DNA of 20,984 bases from Euryarchaeota archaeon UBA39. GTDB lineage: Archaea > Thermoplasmatota > Poseidoniia > Poseidoniales > Thalassarchaeaceae. How positions within the stretch are numbered: position 1 is the stretch's first letter; each line of letters starts with the position of its first letter. The position numbers were made by a program, and so were the translations under genes. Shown here piece after piece: positions 1 through 7,774 of the stretch. The stretch is from the NCBI GenBank assembly GCA_002503045.1, contig DAQW01000115.1, positions 1 through 20,984 on the forward strand, read 5' to 3'. The notes below the pieces were generated by a model. The model made no database searches and had not been told where the DNA came from. It was given only the letters and a program-made list of their open reading frames with translations.

Positions 1-1
1 A

Positions 2-400
2 GTATGGCGTAAGACGAAGTCTAGACATACATCAGAATATATTGATTCCGAGGAATGGAGTTCGAAAATTCGGTTAGCAGGTGTTCAAGGAATGAAGTCA
101 CTGGGAGTGAGCGAATGGGATGAATCTCGATGGCATCAAATCATCCATGAAGCAGATAAATTCGCAGAAAATTCTGGACTATTAGATGATGCAGAACGTC
201 GAGAACTTCTCAATGAAGTTAGATGGGCATTAAGGTCCTTTGAACCCAAACTGTCTGTTCTTCTTTGCATGCTTGGAGAAAGTGTAGTTGTAATTCCCAA
301 AGATGTAGAAGATGATGGCTGGATTGAATATGCGGAAATTCTAATCGATAGATTAACTGATTTTGGATTTTTATCTACAAGAATCAGCCGTATTTCATGA
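2..400 (+). CDS. C-terminal part of an unidentified protein (5' end off the window)
   Basis: The reading frame is open from the left edge to the TGA at 398-400, so the ATG at 92 is probably internal and about 133 C-terminal residues are visible. The peptide is soluble and acidic, with a helix-rich middle (ESRWHQIIHEADKFAENSG, then a DDAERRELLNEVRWAL helix) and a short hydrophobic stretch around LSVLLCMLGESVVVIP. I see no metal-binding, nucleotide-binding or membrane motif and do not recognise the family. Its stop codon overlaps the convergent nuclease gene by 6 bp (TCATGA at 395-400). Coding status is supported by the uninterrupted frame and ordinary amino-acid composition. Function is unknown. 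Confidence 0.65.
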   Translation, partial: VWRKTKSRHTSEYIDSEEWSSKIRLAGVQGMKSLGVSEWDESRWHQIIHEADKFAENSGLLDDAERRELLNEVRWALRSFEPKLSVLLCMLGESVVVIPKDVEDDGWIEYAEILIDRLTDFGFLSTRISRIS

Positions 401-1369
401 ACGTTTTTCATTATGTTCAATCAAAATACTAAGATCAACAGGACCAGAATCTAATTTTTGAGCACCGTGTAAATTTAATCCATCACAAAAACCATGACGG
501 TAAATTATTGCTCCATGCCCATATGCTTCTGTATATCTATTGATTTGCTTCTGGGTTTTTTTCCTAGGAAAATTCAATGCTGAACCGAAGAAATGCTTCG
601 CATCTATCCAAGCACATGGGATTCCATTAATTCTTAAATCATCTAAGAATAATAGGTCAGGAGTACGAACGGGCCGTCCTTCAGATTCTACTTGTTCTTT
701 GACCAACTCACTTTGTCGTCGAAAACGAACGCCTAATTTTTCAAAATGATCACATAATATGTCTTCAAAAAGATCAGCTGCAAGATGTGTTTCCGTCTGA
801 TCTACATTCGAGACTCTATCAGAATCTTCTGCAATTCTAAATTGTTCTTGATCACGTTCATTCATTTTTCCTGGTTCTTTGAGTAATGTTTTAATTCTAT
901 TTTTTCCGAAGTTTCTAGCGCTTAAAATAGCTCGAAATACATTTACTGGAGGGCCATCAACGATTTTTGCCAATTCTAAAATGCCAGTGCCCTTATCGTA
1001 ACGACGCTTCAACTCCTGTTTACGATCCATGATTCGATGATGCGAATAGACTGATTTTTCTTGATTAATTGCAGAACGTAATGATAGTGCTTGTTCAAGA
1101 GTAATCGGAAAGTCAGAGATTATCTCTGCAATTTCATCTACCTTTTCATCTGATAAGAATCCGAATTCACCTCGTTTTACAATTCGTTTGCCCACATTTT
1201 TCTGTACTTCAATTGGTACTGGATTTACAGACCAATCAATATGAACAGTTTTGGGAGAAGGATCAATATCATTTGGTATCCCCATTGGACGAGGACTAAG
1301 TTCAAATCGTTGAATCGCTTTTCTACATGTTAGTTCATCACGAACATCCCATTTTTCTTCTTCGCTCAC
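395..1369 (-). CDS. TPD-family PD-(D/E)xK-like nuclease, homologue of eukaryotic CDIN1 (C15orf41)
   Basis: This 324-residue protein matches the TPD family, whose eukaryotic member is CDIN1 (C15orf41), the Codanin-1-interacting nuclease. Seen directly: the signature RTPDLLFL (T236-P237-D238), then WIDAKHFFGS with D256 and K258, a downstream KQINRY helix, and GAIIYRHGFCDGL, which parallels the CDIN1 core. The spacing of the TPD aspartate and the D-A-K triplet fits a PD-(D/E)xK restriction-like nuclease fold. E202 in the preceding helix could be a further acidic residue. The N-terminal ~190 residues are charged and helical, probably nucleic-acid binding. The start is GTG at 1367-1369; no in-frame ATG precedes it closely. 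It lies 45 bp downstream of leucyl-tRNA synthetase on the same strand and may be cotranscribed. The archaeal substrate is not known to me; DNA repair or structure-specific cleavage is inference. Confidence 0.82.
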   Translation of the reverse strand: MSEEEKWDVRDELTCRKAIQRFELSPRPMGIPNDIDPSPKTVHIDWSVNPVPIEVQKNVGKRIVKRGEFGFLSDEKVDEIAEIISDFPITLEQALSLRSAINQEKSVYSHHRIMDRKQELKRRYDKGTGILELAKIVDGPPVNVFRAILSARNFGKNRIKTLLKEPGKMNERDQEQFRIAEDSDRVSNVDQTETHLAADLFEDILCDHFEKLGVRFRRQSELVKEQVESEGRPVRTPDLLFLDDLRINGIPCAWIDAKHFFGSALNFPRKKTQKQINRYTEAYGHGAIIYRHGFCDGLNLHGAQKLDSGPVDLSILIEHNEKRS

Positions 1370-1414
1370 ATACTGGGCTGGTCAACGACCATCTATGAAC
1401 ACGAGGGTTTGGTT

Positions 1415-4270
1415 TCAATGAAAAGCGAGACCCGGTTGTAAAGGAACAGCAAATCTTGCCTTTCCGGCCACATCTTCACCATTTCCAGCAGCATAAACGT
1501 CAACTCCTTGAATATCGATAGATTCTGAAATAAATTCAGCAGCTCCTAAGATGTATTCTGCTTCATCAAACCCAGATGTAACTAAGATTCGTTCTCCTTC
1601 ACTCAAGGTAAATACTCGCCCCCTAGATTTTTTCGAACCAATAGTCAGCATCCTCCAATATTGCATTACTTCTCCTCTGATGGAATCATCTTGGAAAAGT
1701 GAATGAGATTGAATAAATGCTTGACCTTCTCTCATGAAATCAAAGTCTTGAGAATGCAATTCTATTGCTTTAAGCATCAGTTCAATTTTCCACTCAGGAG
1801 ATGTCTGAATAACTAATTTTGTAACAGGATCTTCACTATGTCTTTGAGCTAGACCCTTAACATTCCTTGCATTATCAATAAGATTACGAAGTGTTGATTC
1901 TGCAGCCAAAGTAGCAATATCATCATCATTGTCCACGGCATCATTTATTGTTGATTCAGCCAATAGGATATCTTCTCCAAGTCTAAGATTCCATTCTTCT
2001 GCAATATGTGGAGTTGCAGGATAGAGCATTTCTCCCCAGTTCTTCATATGTTCAAGAAGTGCCTTTCTTCCAATTCCTCCACGTCGAATTGCCCATTGCA
2101 AGTCACTTAACATATCGAAGTGACTAATCATTACTCCTTCCCTAATTCGTACATCATTCATTGCATTCTGCCATTTAGAGAAATTGAATCTCCTTTTTGC
2201 AGATAACCAATTATCCATTGGCCCATCGTCATTTGAAATTGAATCAATTAACTCCAAACAATTGAAAATTTGATGCATTTGGCGATGATTTGCTTCCAGC
2301 GCGGAATCGGACCACTCCATTCCTGCTTCTGGATTTGCACTAAAGAGAATGAATAAACGAACTGTATCAGCACCATATTTTTTGATCATAATTTCAGGAC
2401 TAACTGTATTGCCCAAACTCTTACTCATTTTCGCTGATCTTGAGTTTAATATTACATCGCACACAGGACATTTCTTGCCTTCTAAATCCACATGGTATTC
2501 AACATTACAATCAATACAATATGGAGTTGGAGAATTAACCATTCCTTGACAAACTAAGCGAGAGAATGGTTCAGAGACATCATTCAGTCCTGCATCTCGA
2601 AGTGCTTTAGTAAAGAATCGTGCATATAGAAGGTGCATGATTGCATGTTCAATCCCCCCAATATAGAGGTCAACTCCACCAGACATCCAATAATCTGCTT
2701 CTAATTTATTGAATGGAGCAGAATCATTGAGGGCGTCAGTGAAACGTAAGAAATACCATGAAGAGTCATAAAATGTATCCATTGTATCTGTTTCACGCCT
2801 TGCCCACCCCCCACATTTTGGACAAATAGTATTTACAAATTCTTCATGTGAATCCAACGGATTACCAGACTGACCTTCTTTGAAAATTACATCTAATGGG
2901 AGCTTAACCGGCAAATCATTTTCAGGTACTGGAACTTGACCACACTCTTCACAATGAATAATTGGAATTGGAGTCCCCCAGAATCTTTGTCTGCTTAGTA
3001 ACCAATCCTTTAGTCGATATTGTACAGTTCCTTGACCCATTTTTATTTGCTCTAATGCATCAATTACTGCAGATTTTGCATCATCACCATATAGGCCATC
3101 AAATTCAGATTTTTCTGAATTTATCATCCATCCTAATCCTTCGAATGCTCGTCCAGTGACTTTCGGGTCCTTCCCTTCTTCTTCTGAAAGAACTTGTTTA
3201 ATTGGTAAATTGTATTTCTTTGCAAAGTCATGATCTCTTTGATCATGTCCTGGCACAGCCATTACTGCGCCGGTTCCATATGATGCGACAACGAAATTCC
3301 CAGCATAAATTGGTACTTCTTTCCCAGTCAATGGGTTTAGAGCATAACGCCCTAAGAAAACACCCTTTTTATCCCGTATCATATTGATACGATCAAATTC
3401 TGAGACTTTGGAACACTCATCAGCTAGTTCCTTAAAACTCGATTCAAATTCAGTTCCATTCACAAGGCCTTCACAAAGTTGGTGTTCGGGAGCCAATGTT
3501 AGGAATGTAACTCCAAAAATCGTATCTGGCCTAGTAGTAAATACACTAATTTCAGAATCTTCACCTACAATACTGAAATTTATTTCGGCACCATGGGAGC
3601 GCCCAATCCAATTTTTTTGCATGACCTTAACATTCTCTGGAAATTCTATATGTTCTAACTGATCAAGTAATTCGTCTGCATATTCAGTCATCTTCAGCCA
3701 CCAACTTGGAAAGTGTTTCTGACGAACTTCTTCATTACATCTCCAACAACGATTATTCTTGACTTGTTCATTTGCCAAAACAGTGTCACACGAATCACAC
3801 CAGTTTGTAGGTGCAGTTCGACGTTCTACCAATCCCATTTCATAAAATTTCAGAAAAATCCATTGATTCCAATGATAGTATGTTGAATCACTTGTCGCTA
3901 ATTCTCTTCTCCAATCATAAGAGAATCCCATTCGAATCAAATCGCCTCGAATACTTTCGATATTTGACCATGTAACGTCATGGGGATGTCCACCTATTTT
4001 TTTAGCAGCATTTTCTGCTGGCATTCCAAACGAATCATACCCCATAGGATAGAGTACATTATATCCAGTTAGACGCCGATATCGAGCCATACTATCTCCA
4101 ATACTGTAATTTCTTACATGGCCCATGTGCATATGTCCCGAGGGATATGGAAACATTTCTAGACAGTAGAATTTCGGGCGGTTTTCATCAACTTCTGAAT
4201 GGAAAATATCTCTTTCATCCCATGTTTGTTGCCATTTCAATTCAATTTCTTCGGGATTGTAACCACTCAC
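1415..4270 (-). CDS. leuS: Leucyl-tRNA synthetase, bacterial-type
   Basis: Class Ia synthetase of 951 residues that charges tRNA-Leu with leucine in the cytoplasm. Visible motifs: the HIGH-box variant HMGH (48-51), KMSKS (614-618), and a CP1 editing domain (about 225-420) with TTRPDT (T250 is the probable specificity threonine) and GHDQRDHDFA (D346 is the probable editing aspartate). Three Cys4 pairs are present: C158/C161+C175/C178, C440/C443+C483/C486 and C585/C588+C601/C604. The core (NWCDSCDTVLANEQV, NWIGRSHGAEI, GTGAVMAVPGHDQRD) is of the bacterial kind, not the usual archaeal/eukaryotic one. The C-terminus ends RFAVPLQPGLAFH, unlike the bacterial end and reminiscent of archaeal LeuRS tails. 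The start is GTG at 4268-4270, chosen because GGAGGTGAT ends 3 nt upstream. It lies 60 bp downstream of the membrane regulator gene. Confidence 0.96.
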   Translation of the reverse strand: MSGYNPEEIELKWQQTWDERDIFHSEVDENRPKFYCLEMFPYPSGHMHMGHVRNYSIGDSMARYRRLTGYNVLYPMGYDSFGMPAENAAKKIGGHPHDVTWSNIESIRGDLIRMGFSYDWRRELATSDSTYYHWNQWIFLKFYEMGLVERRTAPTNWCDSCDTVLANEQVKNNRCWRCNEEVRQKHFPSWWLKMTEYADELLDQLEHIEFPENVKVMQKNWIGRSHGAEINFSIVGEDSEISVFTTRPDTIFGVTFLTLAPEHQLCEGLVNGTEFESSFKELADECSKVSEFDRINMIRDKKGVFLGRYALNPLTGKEVPIYAGNFVVASYGTGAVMAVPGHDQRDHDFAKKYNLPIKQVLSEEEGKDPKVTGRAFEGLGWMINSEKSEFDGLYGDDAKSAVIDALEQIKMGQGTVQYRLKDWLLSRQRFWGTPIPIIHCEECGQVPVPENDLPVKLPLDVIFKEGQSGNPLDSHEEFVNTICPKCGGWARRETDTMDTFYDSSWYFLRFTDALNDSAPFNKLEADYWMSGGVDLYIGGIEHAIMHLLYARFFTKALRDAGLNDVSEPFSRLVCQGMVNSPTPYCIDCNVEYHVDLEGKKCPVCDVILNSRSAKMSKSLGNTVSPEIMIKKYGADTVRLFILFSANPEAGMEWSDSALEANHRQMHQIFNCLELIDSISNDDGPMDNWLSAKRRFNFSKWQNAMNDVRIREGVMISHFDMLSDLQWAIRRGGIGRKALLEHMKNWGEMLYPATPHIAEEWNLRLGEDILLAESTINDAVDNDDDIATLAAESTLRNLIDNARNVKGLAQRHSEDPVTKLVIQTSPEWKIELMLKAIELHSQDFDFMREGQAFIQSHSLFQDDSIRGEVMQYWRMLTIGSKKSRGRVFTLSEGERILVTSGFDEAEYILGAAEFISESIDIQGVDVYAAGNGEDVAGKARFAVPLQPGLAFH

Positions 4271-4282
4271 TACATCACCTCC
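4271..4282 (-). promoter_or_regulatory. Near-perfect Shine-Dalgarno before the leuS GTG start
   Basis: On the minus strand the sequence reads GGAGGTGAT-GTA-GTG. The nine bases are fully complementary to the common 16S 3' tail ATCACCTCC. This fixes GTG at 4270 as the start and suggests that the weaker initiation codon is offset by a very strong ribosome-binding site. The overlapping ATG-TAG in another frame is not a useful start. Confidence 0.75.
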
Positions 4283-4330
4283 GACATTTCATCGATTGAG
4301 TCTTAGTTATTCAAATCGGTGGGATTTCTC

Positions 4331-6967
4331 TTACCTATCTTGGGGGAAATCAGTACTTTCCAACAAGAAAATAGCTTCTCTAGTTAAGCGATATCTGTAT
4401 CTCAAACCGACTTTATCCCGTTCGATTAGGCCATACCCCTCCAACGTTTTCAGATGGTGACTAATCAATTGTTGACTACTCTCTAATCGGTCTGAGAGTT
4501 CCTTTTGACTTAAATTCACAATTTCATTTCCAGTAGCATCCAATAAATCAAGAATTCGCCCTTGTAGAGAATTAGGATCAGGAGTAAGAAGGGGAACTGG
4601 TAGATTATCTCCATCCAGATGTTGATCCACAGTAGATGGATAGTATCTCATCATTCTTCCATCTCTTCTCCTCCATAGTAGTTCTTGATTTTCAAGCACC
4701 TTTAGATGATGTGCAAGTTGTCCATTACTCATGTCTAGTGCTCCAAGTAATGCCCGGAAATGAACTCCAGGATTTGCAACTAGATACCCGATTACTCGCC
4801 CCCGTTGAAATTCACCATCATAGTCTCTTCTTCGGACCATTCCAATCAGTGCAAGACCTCCATTTAGTGTAGCAATTCGAATCCATTCTGTATTCAAGAG
4901 GAAGACTAAACAGAGTGATAACAACGAAGTTGTAACAACCACAGCTGTAGCTGGAACAATAAGTTCAACAATTGTTTCAGGAGGTTCATTCTCAGTTTCG
5001 GATGAAACAAGAACCAAATTTTCTGGAGACCATTGATCAATTACCTCTTGAACAACAAAACCTCCTTCCCATTTTGAGCAATGTTCAGGAATATCAGATG
5101 GCGAATTAATTATTCGAAAAGCACCTTGGTCACCTGTTACTGGGTTTAATGAAACATCTTCAGATCCCACAAGAACCATTTCTTCACCAGAGGGCGTAGT
5201 TAGCACCCAACATCCACCAGTCTCGGTTCTTACATGATTCCAAGTTCCTTCTAAGAGAGTGGAAATGATTACTTCTTCTTGTTTTTCATTTTGAATTTCT
5301 TCTTCATTTGATTCAACAATTTCTTCATTTGTAATTTCTTCTTCTTGCGGCGATTCAATTACATGAGTAATTTCCATTTCAAGAGATGGATAAGATCGTA
5401 ATGTAATCTGAATTAAGTGAGTTCCATCTAAAATGTCATCTTTCAAAATTAAATCAACCGGAATATCAGGAATATCAATAGAATCACCTGTTTTTAATGT
5501 TGAAACTGAATCAAAAATTCCACAGCCATTGGTGGATGAAGAAATTCTAGAATCATCATCTCTCATTGCATTGGTTCTAATGACACAATCATCTTCCCAC
5601 ATTAATGTGAAATCTTCCTCTCCTAGGTTAGTTACAGAAAGATCTAGTTCTATTCCTTTCTCGGTTTCAATCAATGAATCGATGACTAAATCGATATTGT
5701 CGGTTGATTGGAGATTTGCCCGACATTGTTCCGCAACCAACCCATCTTTAACTTCAAACGGTAGAGATGTAGAAATTCCTTGTCCTGGAATTTTGATTAC
5801 AGCCGCCATTTGGCTCCCATGCCACCCACATCCTGCATCATATGTTGCAGAAATACTTGTTTCTTGTAGGGTAATTATTGATGAAGGTTGAATTTTAATT
5901 GTTTCAATAGGTCCTTGACAATCATCATCATTCCACGCATCATCATGGATTAACGCCCCCATTTCATTCACAATATATATTGAAGATGGGCAACTAGTAT
6001 CATATTCTACAGTTCTAGCAATTGGCCCATCATTGCGAATGAAAATATCAAAATCCATTTCAGATCCTGTAGGTGCAACCCCATCTCTAAGAGATAACGA
6101 ATCAACAATTAGCGATAATCCAGAAGTATCTTCTAAAGTTTCTAGATTATGATTCCATTCTTGAGTCGTAGCACTATCCTCGCTCCCCATCATCCAAATT
6201 GATGAAGTTAGAACTCCGTTTGTTTCTATATTTGATAGGGAATATGTAATCCATCCCAAATGATGGCTTTCACCACCTTGGATGGTCACTCCGTTCCCGC
6301 ACCCCATATTTGATAGCGAAGTAGGTTGATTTGTAATTGACCAAAGAACATCGCAGGATTCTAATCCGGTAATTGTAATTGCTTCCATTCCAGAATTGTA
6401 TATCTTTGCACTCATTAGTAATACATCACTAGAGGTACTAGAATCAGAATTTAACGAGAAAGGTGAAAAATCAGCTTCAAAATGTAAATCTGAGGGAAGA
6501 GAAAGAGGATGTTTTAGATTAATTTCTAAGTCTGCGGGTACAGTGTCAAATCCGGCTATTGTTCGAATAATATAGGTTCCTTCGGGTAGAAAACCATCAT
6601 CATTCGTCCAATCATAATTTATTGTTCCCACATCTAAAATTTCGGATGAATCAAGAGTTTCACCACGTTTTTGATTTGGACATAATCGATGATTATCAAA
6701 ATCATATACTATCTCATTATTTTCGTTTATGATTTGGAACGTTGCCATACAACTTGGATTCAATTCAATTGATACATCATTGATTCCTGTATTTTTTAGT
6801 GAAACCTCAAACGAAGAAACCGTTCCCGCGAAATAGTGTAAACCGTCATGCGGCTCTAATCCATCTGTCAGAGTAATTACTTGTTCTTCATTTTCGGCTT
6901 GAACACTTCCAATGAGTGTAAAAAATAGAATCAGGGCCAAAACTAGAGAATGCTGACGCTGGCCCAT
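4331..6967 (-). CDS. Membrane-anchored one-component regulator: extracellular Ig-like sensor domains, one membrane span, tandem winged helices
   Basis: The chosen start is the ATG at 6967, which gives 878 residues beginning MGQRQHSLVLALILFF...SVQA, a clear Sec signal peptide. An upstream in-frame start at 7024 would place 19 non-signal residues ahead of it. Numbered from that longer form: about four BsuPI/CARDB-like beta domains follow (roughly 50-170, 190-290, 300-425, 443-555), several with a paired-cysteine arrangement that suggests disulfides outside the cell. Next are an E-rich linker (558-585), another Cys-containing domain (590-660) and a hydrophobic span (686-710, possibly a second at 715-730) followed by RRR. 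Two ArsR/MarR-like winged helices come last (about 735-797 with SNGQLAHHLKVLENQELLWRR; about 818-885 with SQQLISHHLKTLEGYGLIERD). The inferred topology is an outside sensor with the DNA-binding end in the cytoplasm. The ligand and targets are unknown. Confidence 0.78.
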   Translation of the reverse strand: MGQRQHSLVLALILFFTLIGSVQAENEEQVITLTDGLEPHDGLHYFAGTVSSFEVSLKNTGINDVSIELNPSCMATFQIINENNEIVYDFDNHRLCPNQKRGETLDSSEILDVGTINYDWTNDDGFLPEGTYIIRTIAGFDTVPADLEINLKHPLSLPSDLHFEADFSPFSLNSDSSTSSDVLLMSAKIYNSGMEAITITGLESCDVLWSITNQPTSLSNMGCGNGVTIQGGESHHLGWITYSLSNIETNGVLTSSIWMMGSEDSATTQEWNHNLETLEDTSGLSLIVDSLSLRDGVAPTGSEMDFDIFIRNDGPIARTVEYDTSCPSSIYIVNEMGALIHDDAWNDDDCQGPIETIKIQPSSIITLQETSISATYDAGCGWHGSQMAAVIKIPGQGISTSLPFEVKDGLVAEQCRANLQSTDNIDLVIDSLIETEKGIELDLSVTNLGEEDFTLMWEDDCVIRTNAMRDDDSRISSSTNGCGIFDSVSTLKTGDSIDIPDIPVDLILKDDILDGTHLIQITLRSYPSLEMEITHVIESPQEEEITNEEIVESNEEEIQNEKQEEVIISTLLEGTWNHVRTETGGCWVLTTPSGEEMVLVGSEDVSLNPVTGDQGAFRIINSPSDIPEHCSKWEGGFVVQEVIDQWSPENLVLVSSETENEPPETIVELIVPATAVVVTTSLLSLCLVFLLNTEWIRIATLNGGLALIGMVRRRDYDGEFQRGRVIGYLVANPGVHFRALLGALDMSNGQLAHHLKVLENQELLWRRRDGRMMRYYPSTVDQHLDGDNLPVPLLTPDPNSLQGRILDLLDATGNEIVNLSQKELSDRLESSQQLISHHLKTLEGYGLIERDKVGLRYRYRLTREAIFLLESTDFPQDR

Positions 6968-7058
6968 GGAATATTCTTGTAACTCGTCATGTATCAACTG
7001 ATTGGTACATAGATATTGTATCATAAACTCCTATATCCATCCTCTTTCTGATAAGAAC
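6968..7058. promoter_or_regulatory. Divergent promoter region with an imperfect palindrome
   Basis: This 91-bp gap separates the starts of the membrane regulator (minus) and the metallo-hydrolase (plus) and should carry both promoters. At 6991-7008 lies an imperfect inverted repeat, gtatcaa-ctga-ttggtac, with 7-bp arms and one mismatch. It is a plausible operator for an autoregulating winged-helix protein. AT-rich TATA-like stretches (tagatattg, ctatatcc) lie in the gap, but I cannot assign a TATA box with certainty. Confidence 0.4.
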
Positions 7059-7772
7059 ATGCTCAAACCAGGGGAATTCCACCGTTCTGTCGATTCCAGC
7101 GGAATTGAAATTTGGGTCACCCAAATGGGTGGGTATATGAACATGAATACCGCTTTTATTGACAGAGAAAATGAAATTGTTGCAATAGTTGATCCCTTTG
7201 ATTCTCTACGTTGGGTTGAAGCTTTGAAGGAAGAGGGACTTAGGCCAACTCATCTACTTTATACGCATACTCATCGAGATCATGCTGCAGGATTTCCGCA
7301 AATGAAAAGGCTCGTTCCTGATTTACAAGTATGGGGCCATTCGGAATGTAATCATCCTGGTCTTTTGGCACATGTAGTCTTTAGAAAAGTGGATTTCACT
7401 CATATTTGGGAAAATCCTCCTCAAACTGAAGTAAATTGGTCTCAAGGTAATATTTCTCTAACAGTCACTCATTCTCCAGGTCATGCTCCAGGTCATGTCA
7501 CTCTTCATGGCCATGGTGTGTATCATGCAGGTGATTTGTTGTTTACATATGCTTGTGGTAGAGATGATCTACCAGGCAGCGATCCATTGGCATTGTTGAG
7601 TAGTTTATCATATGCGAAACGTCAGTTGGAAGATTTACCTCCTGAATGGCGATTAATCCCTGGCCATAGATATGATTGGATAGATGGCACAACTCCAGAT
7701 TGGGTTTCAATTGCTGCTTGTCTAGAGTATAATTATGCTCTTAATTCCCCAAATCTCATTAATTTTGAATGA
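7059..7772 (+). CDS. Metallo-beta-lactamase-fold hydrolase (glyoxalase II-like)
   Basis: A 237-residue soluble protein of the metallo-beta-lactamase superfamily. From the chosen ATG the zinc motif THTHRDHAAGF supplies H70, H72, D74 and H75. SPGHAPGHVTLHG supplies a further ligand (H142 or H146), AGD supplies the bridging D159, and IPGHRYDW supplies H203. This is the complete two-metal set of the glyoxalase II/RNase Z-like superfamily. The acidic LLFTYACGRDDLPGSDP segment after the bridging aspartate resembles glyoxalase II-type enzymes that hydrolyse thioesters or related substrates, but the substrate cannot be read from sequence. The ATG at 7059 is preferred over a TTG at 7002, which lies inside the divergent regulatory gap. 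It ends 2 bp before the convergent surface-protein gene. Confidence 0.88.
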   Translation: MLKPGEFHRSVDSSGIEIWVTQMGGYMNMNTAFIDRENEIVAIVDPFDSLRWVEALKEEGLRPTHLLYTHTHRDHAAGFPQMKRLVPDLQVWGHSECNHPGLLAHVVFRKVDFTHIWENPPQTEVNWSQGNISLTVTHSPGHAPGHVTLHGHGVYHAGDLLFTYACGRDDLPGSDPLALLSSLSYAKRQLEDLPPEWRLIPGHRYDWIDGTTPDWVSIAACLEYNYALNSPNLINFE

Positions 7773-7774
7773 AA

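Noticed and set aside
6968..7024. Longer N-terminus for the membrane regulator starting at 7024
   Set aside because: It would put 19 hydrophilic residues before a classical signal peptide and consume the divergent promoter.
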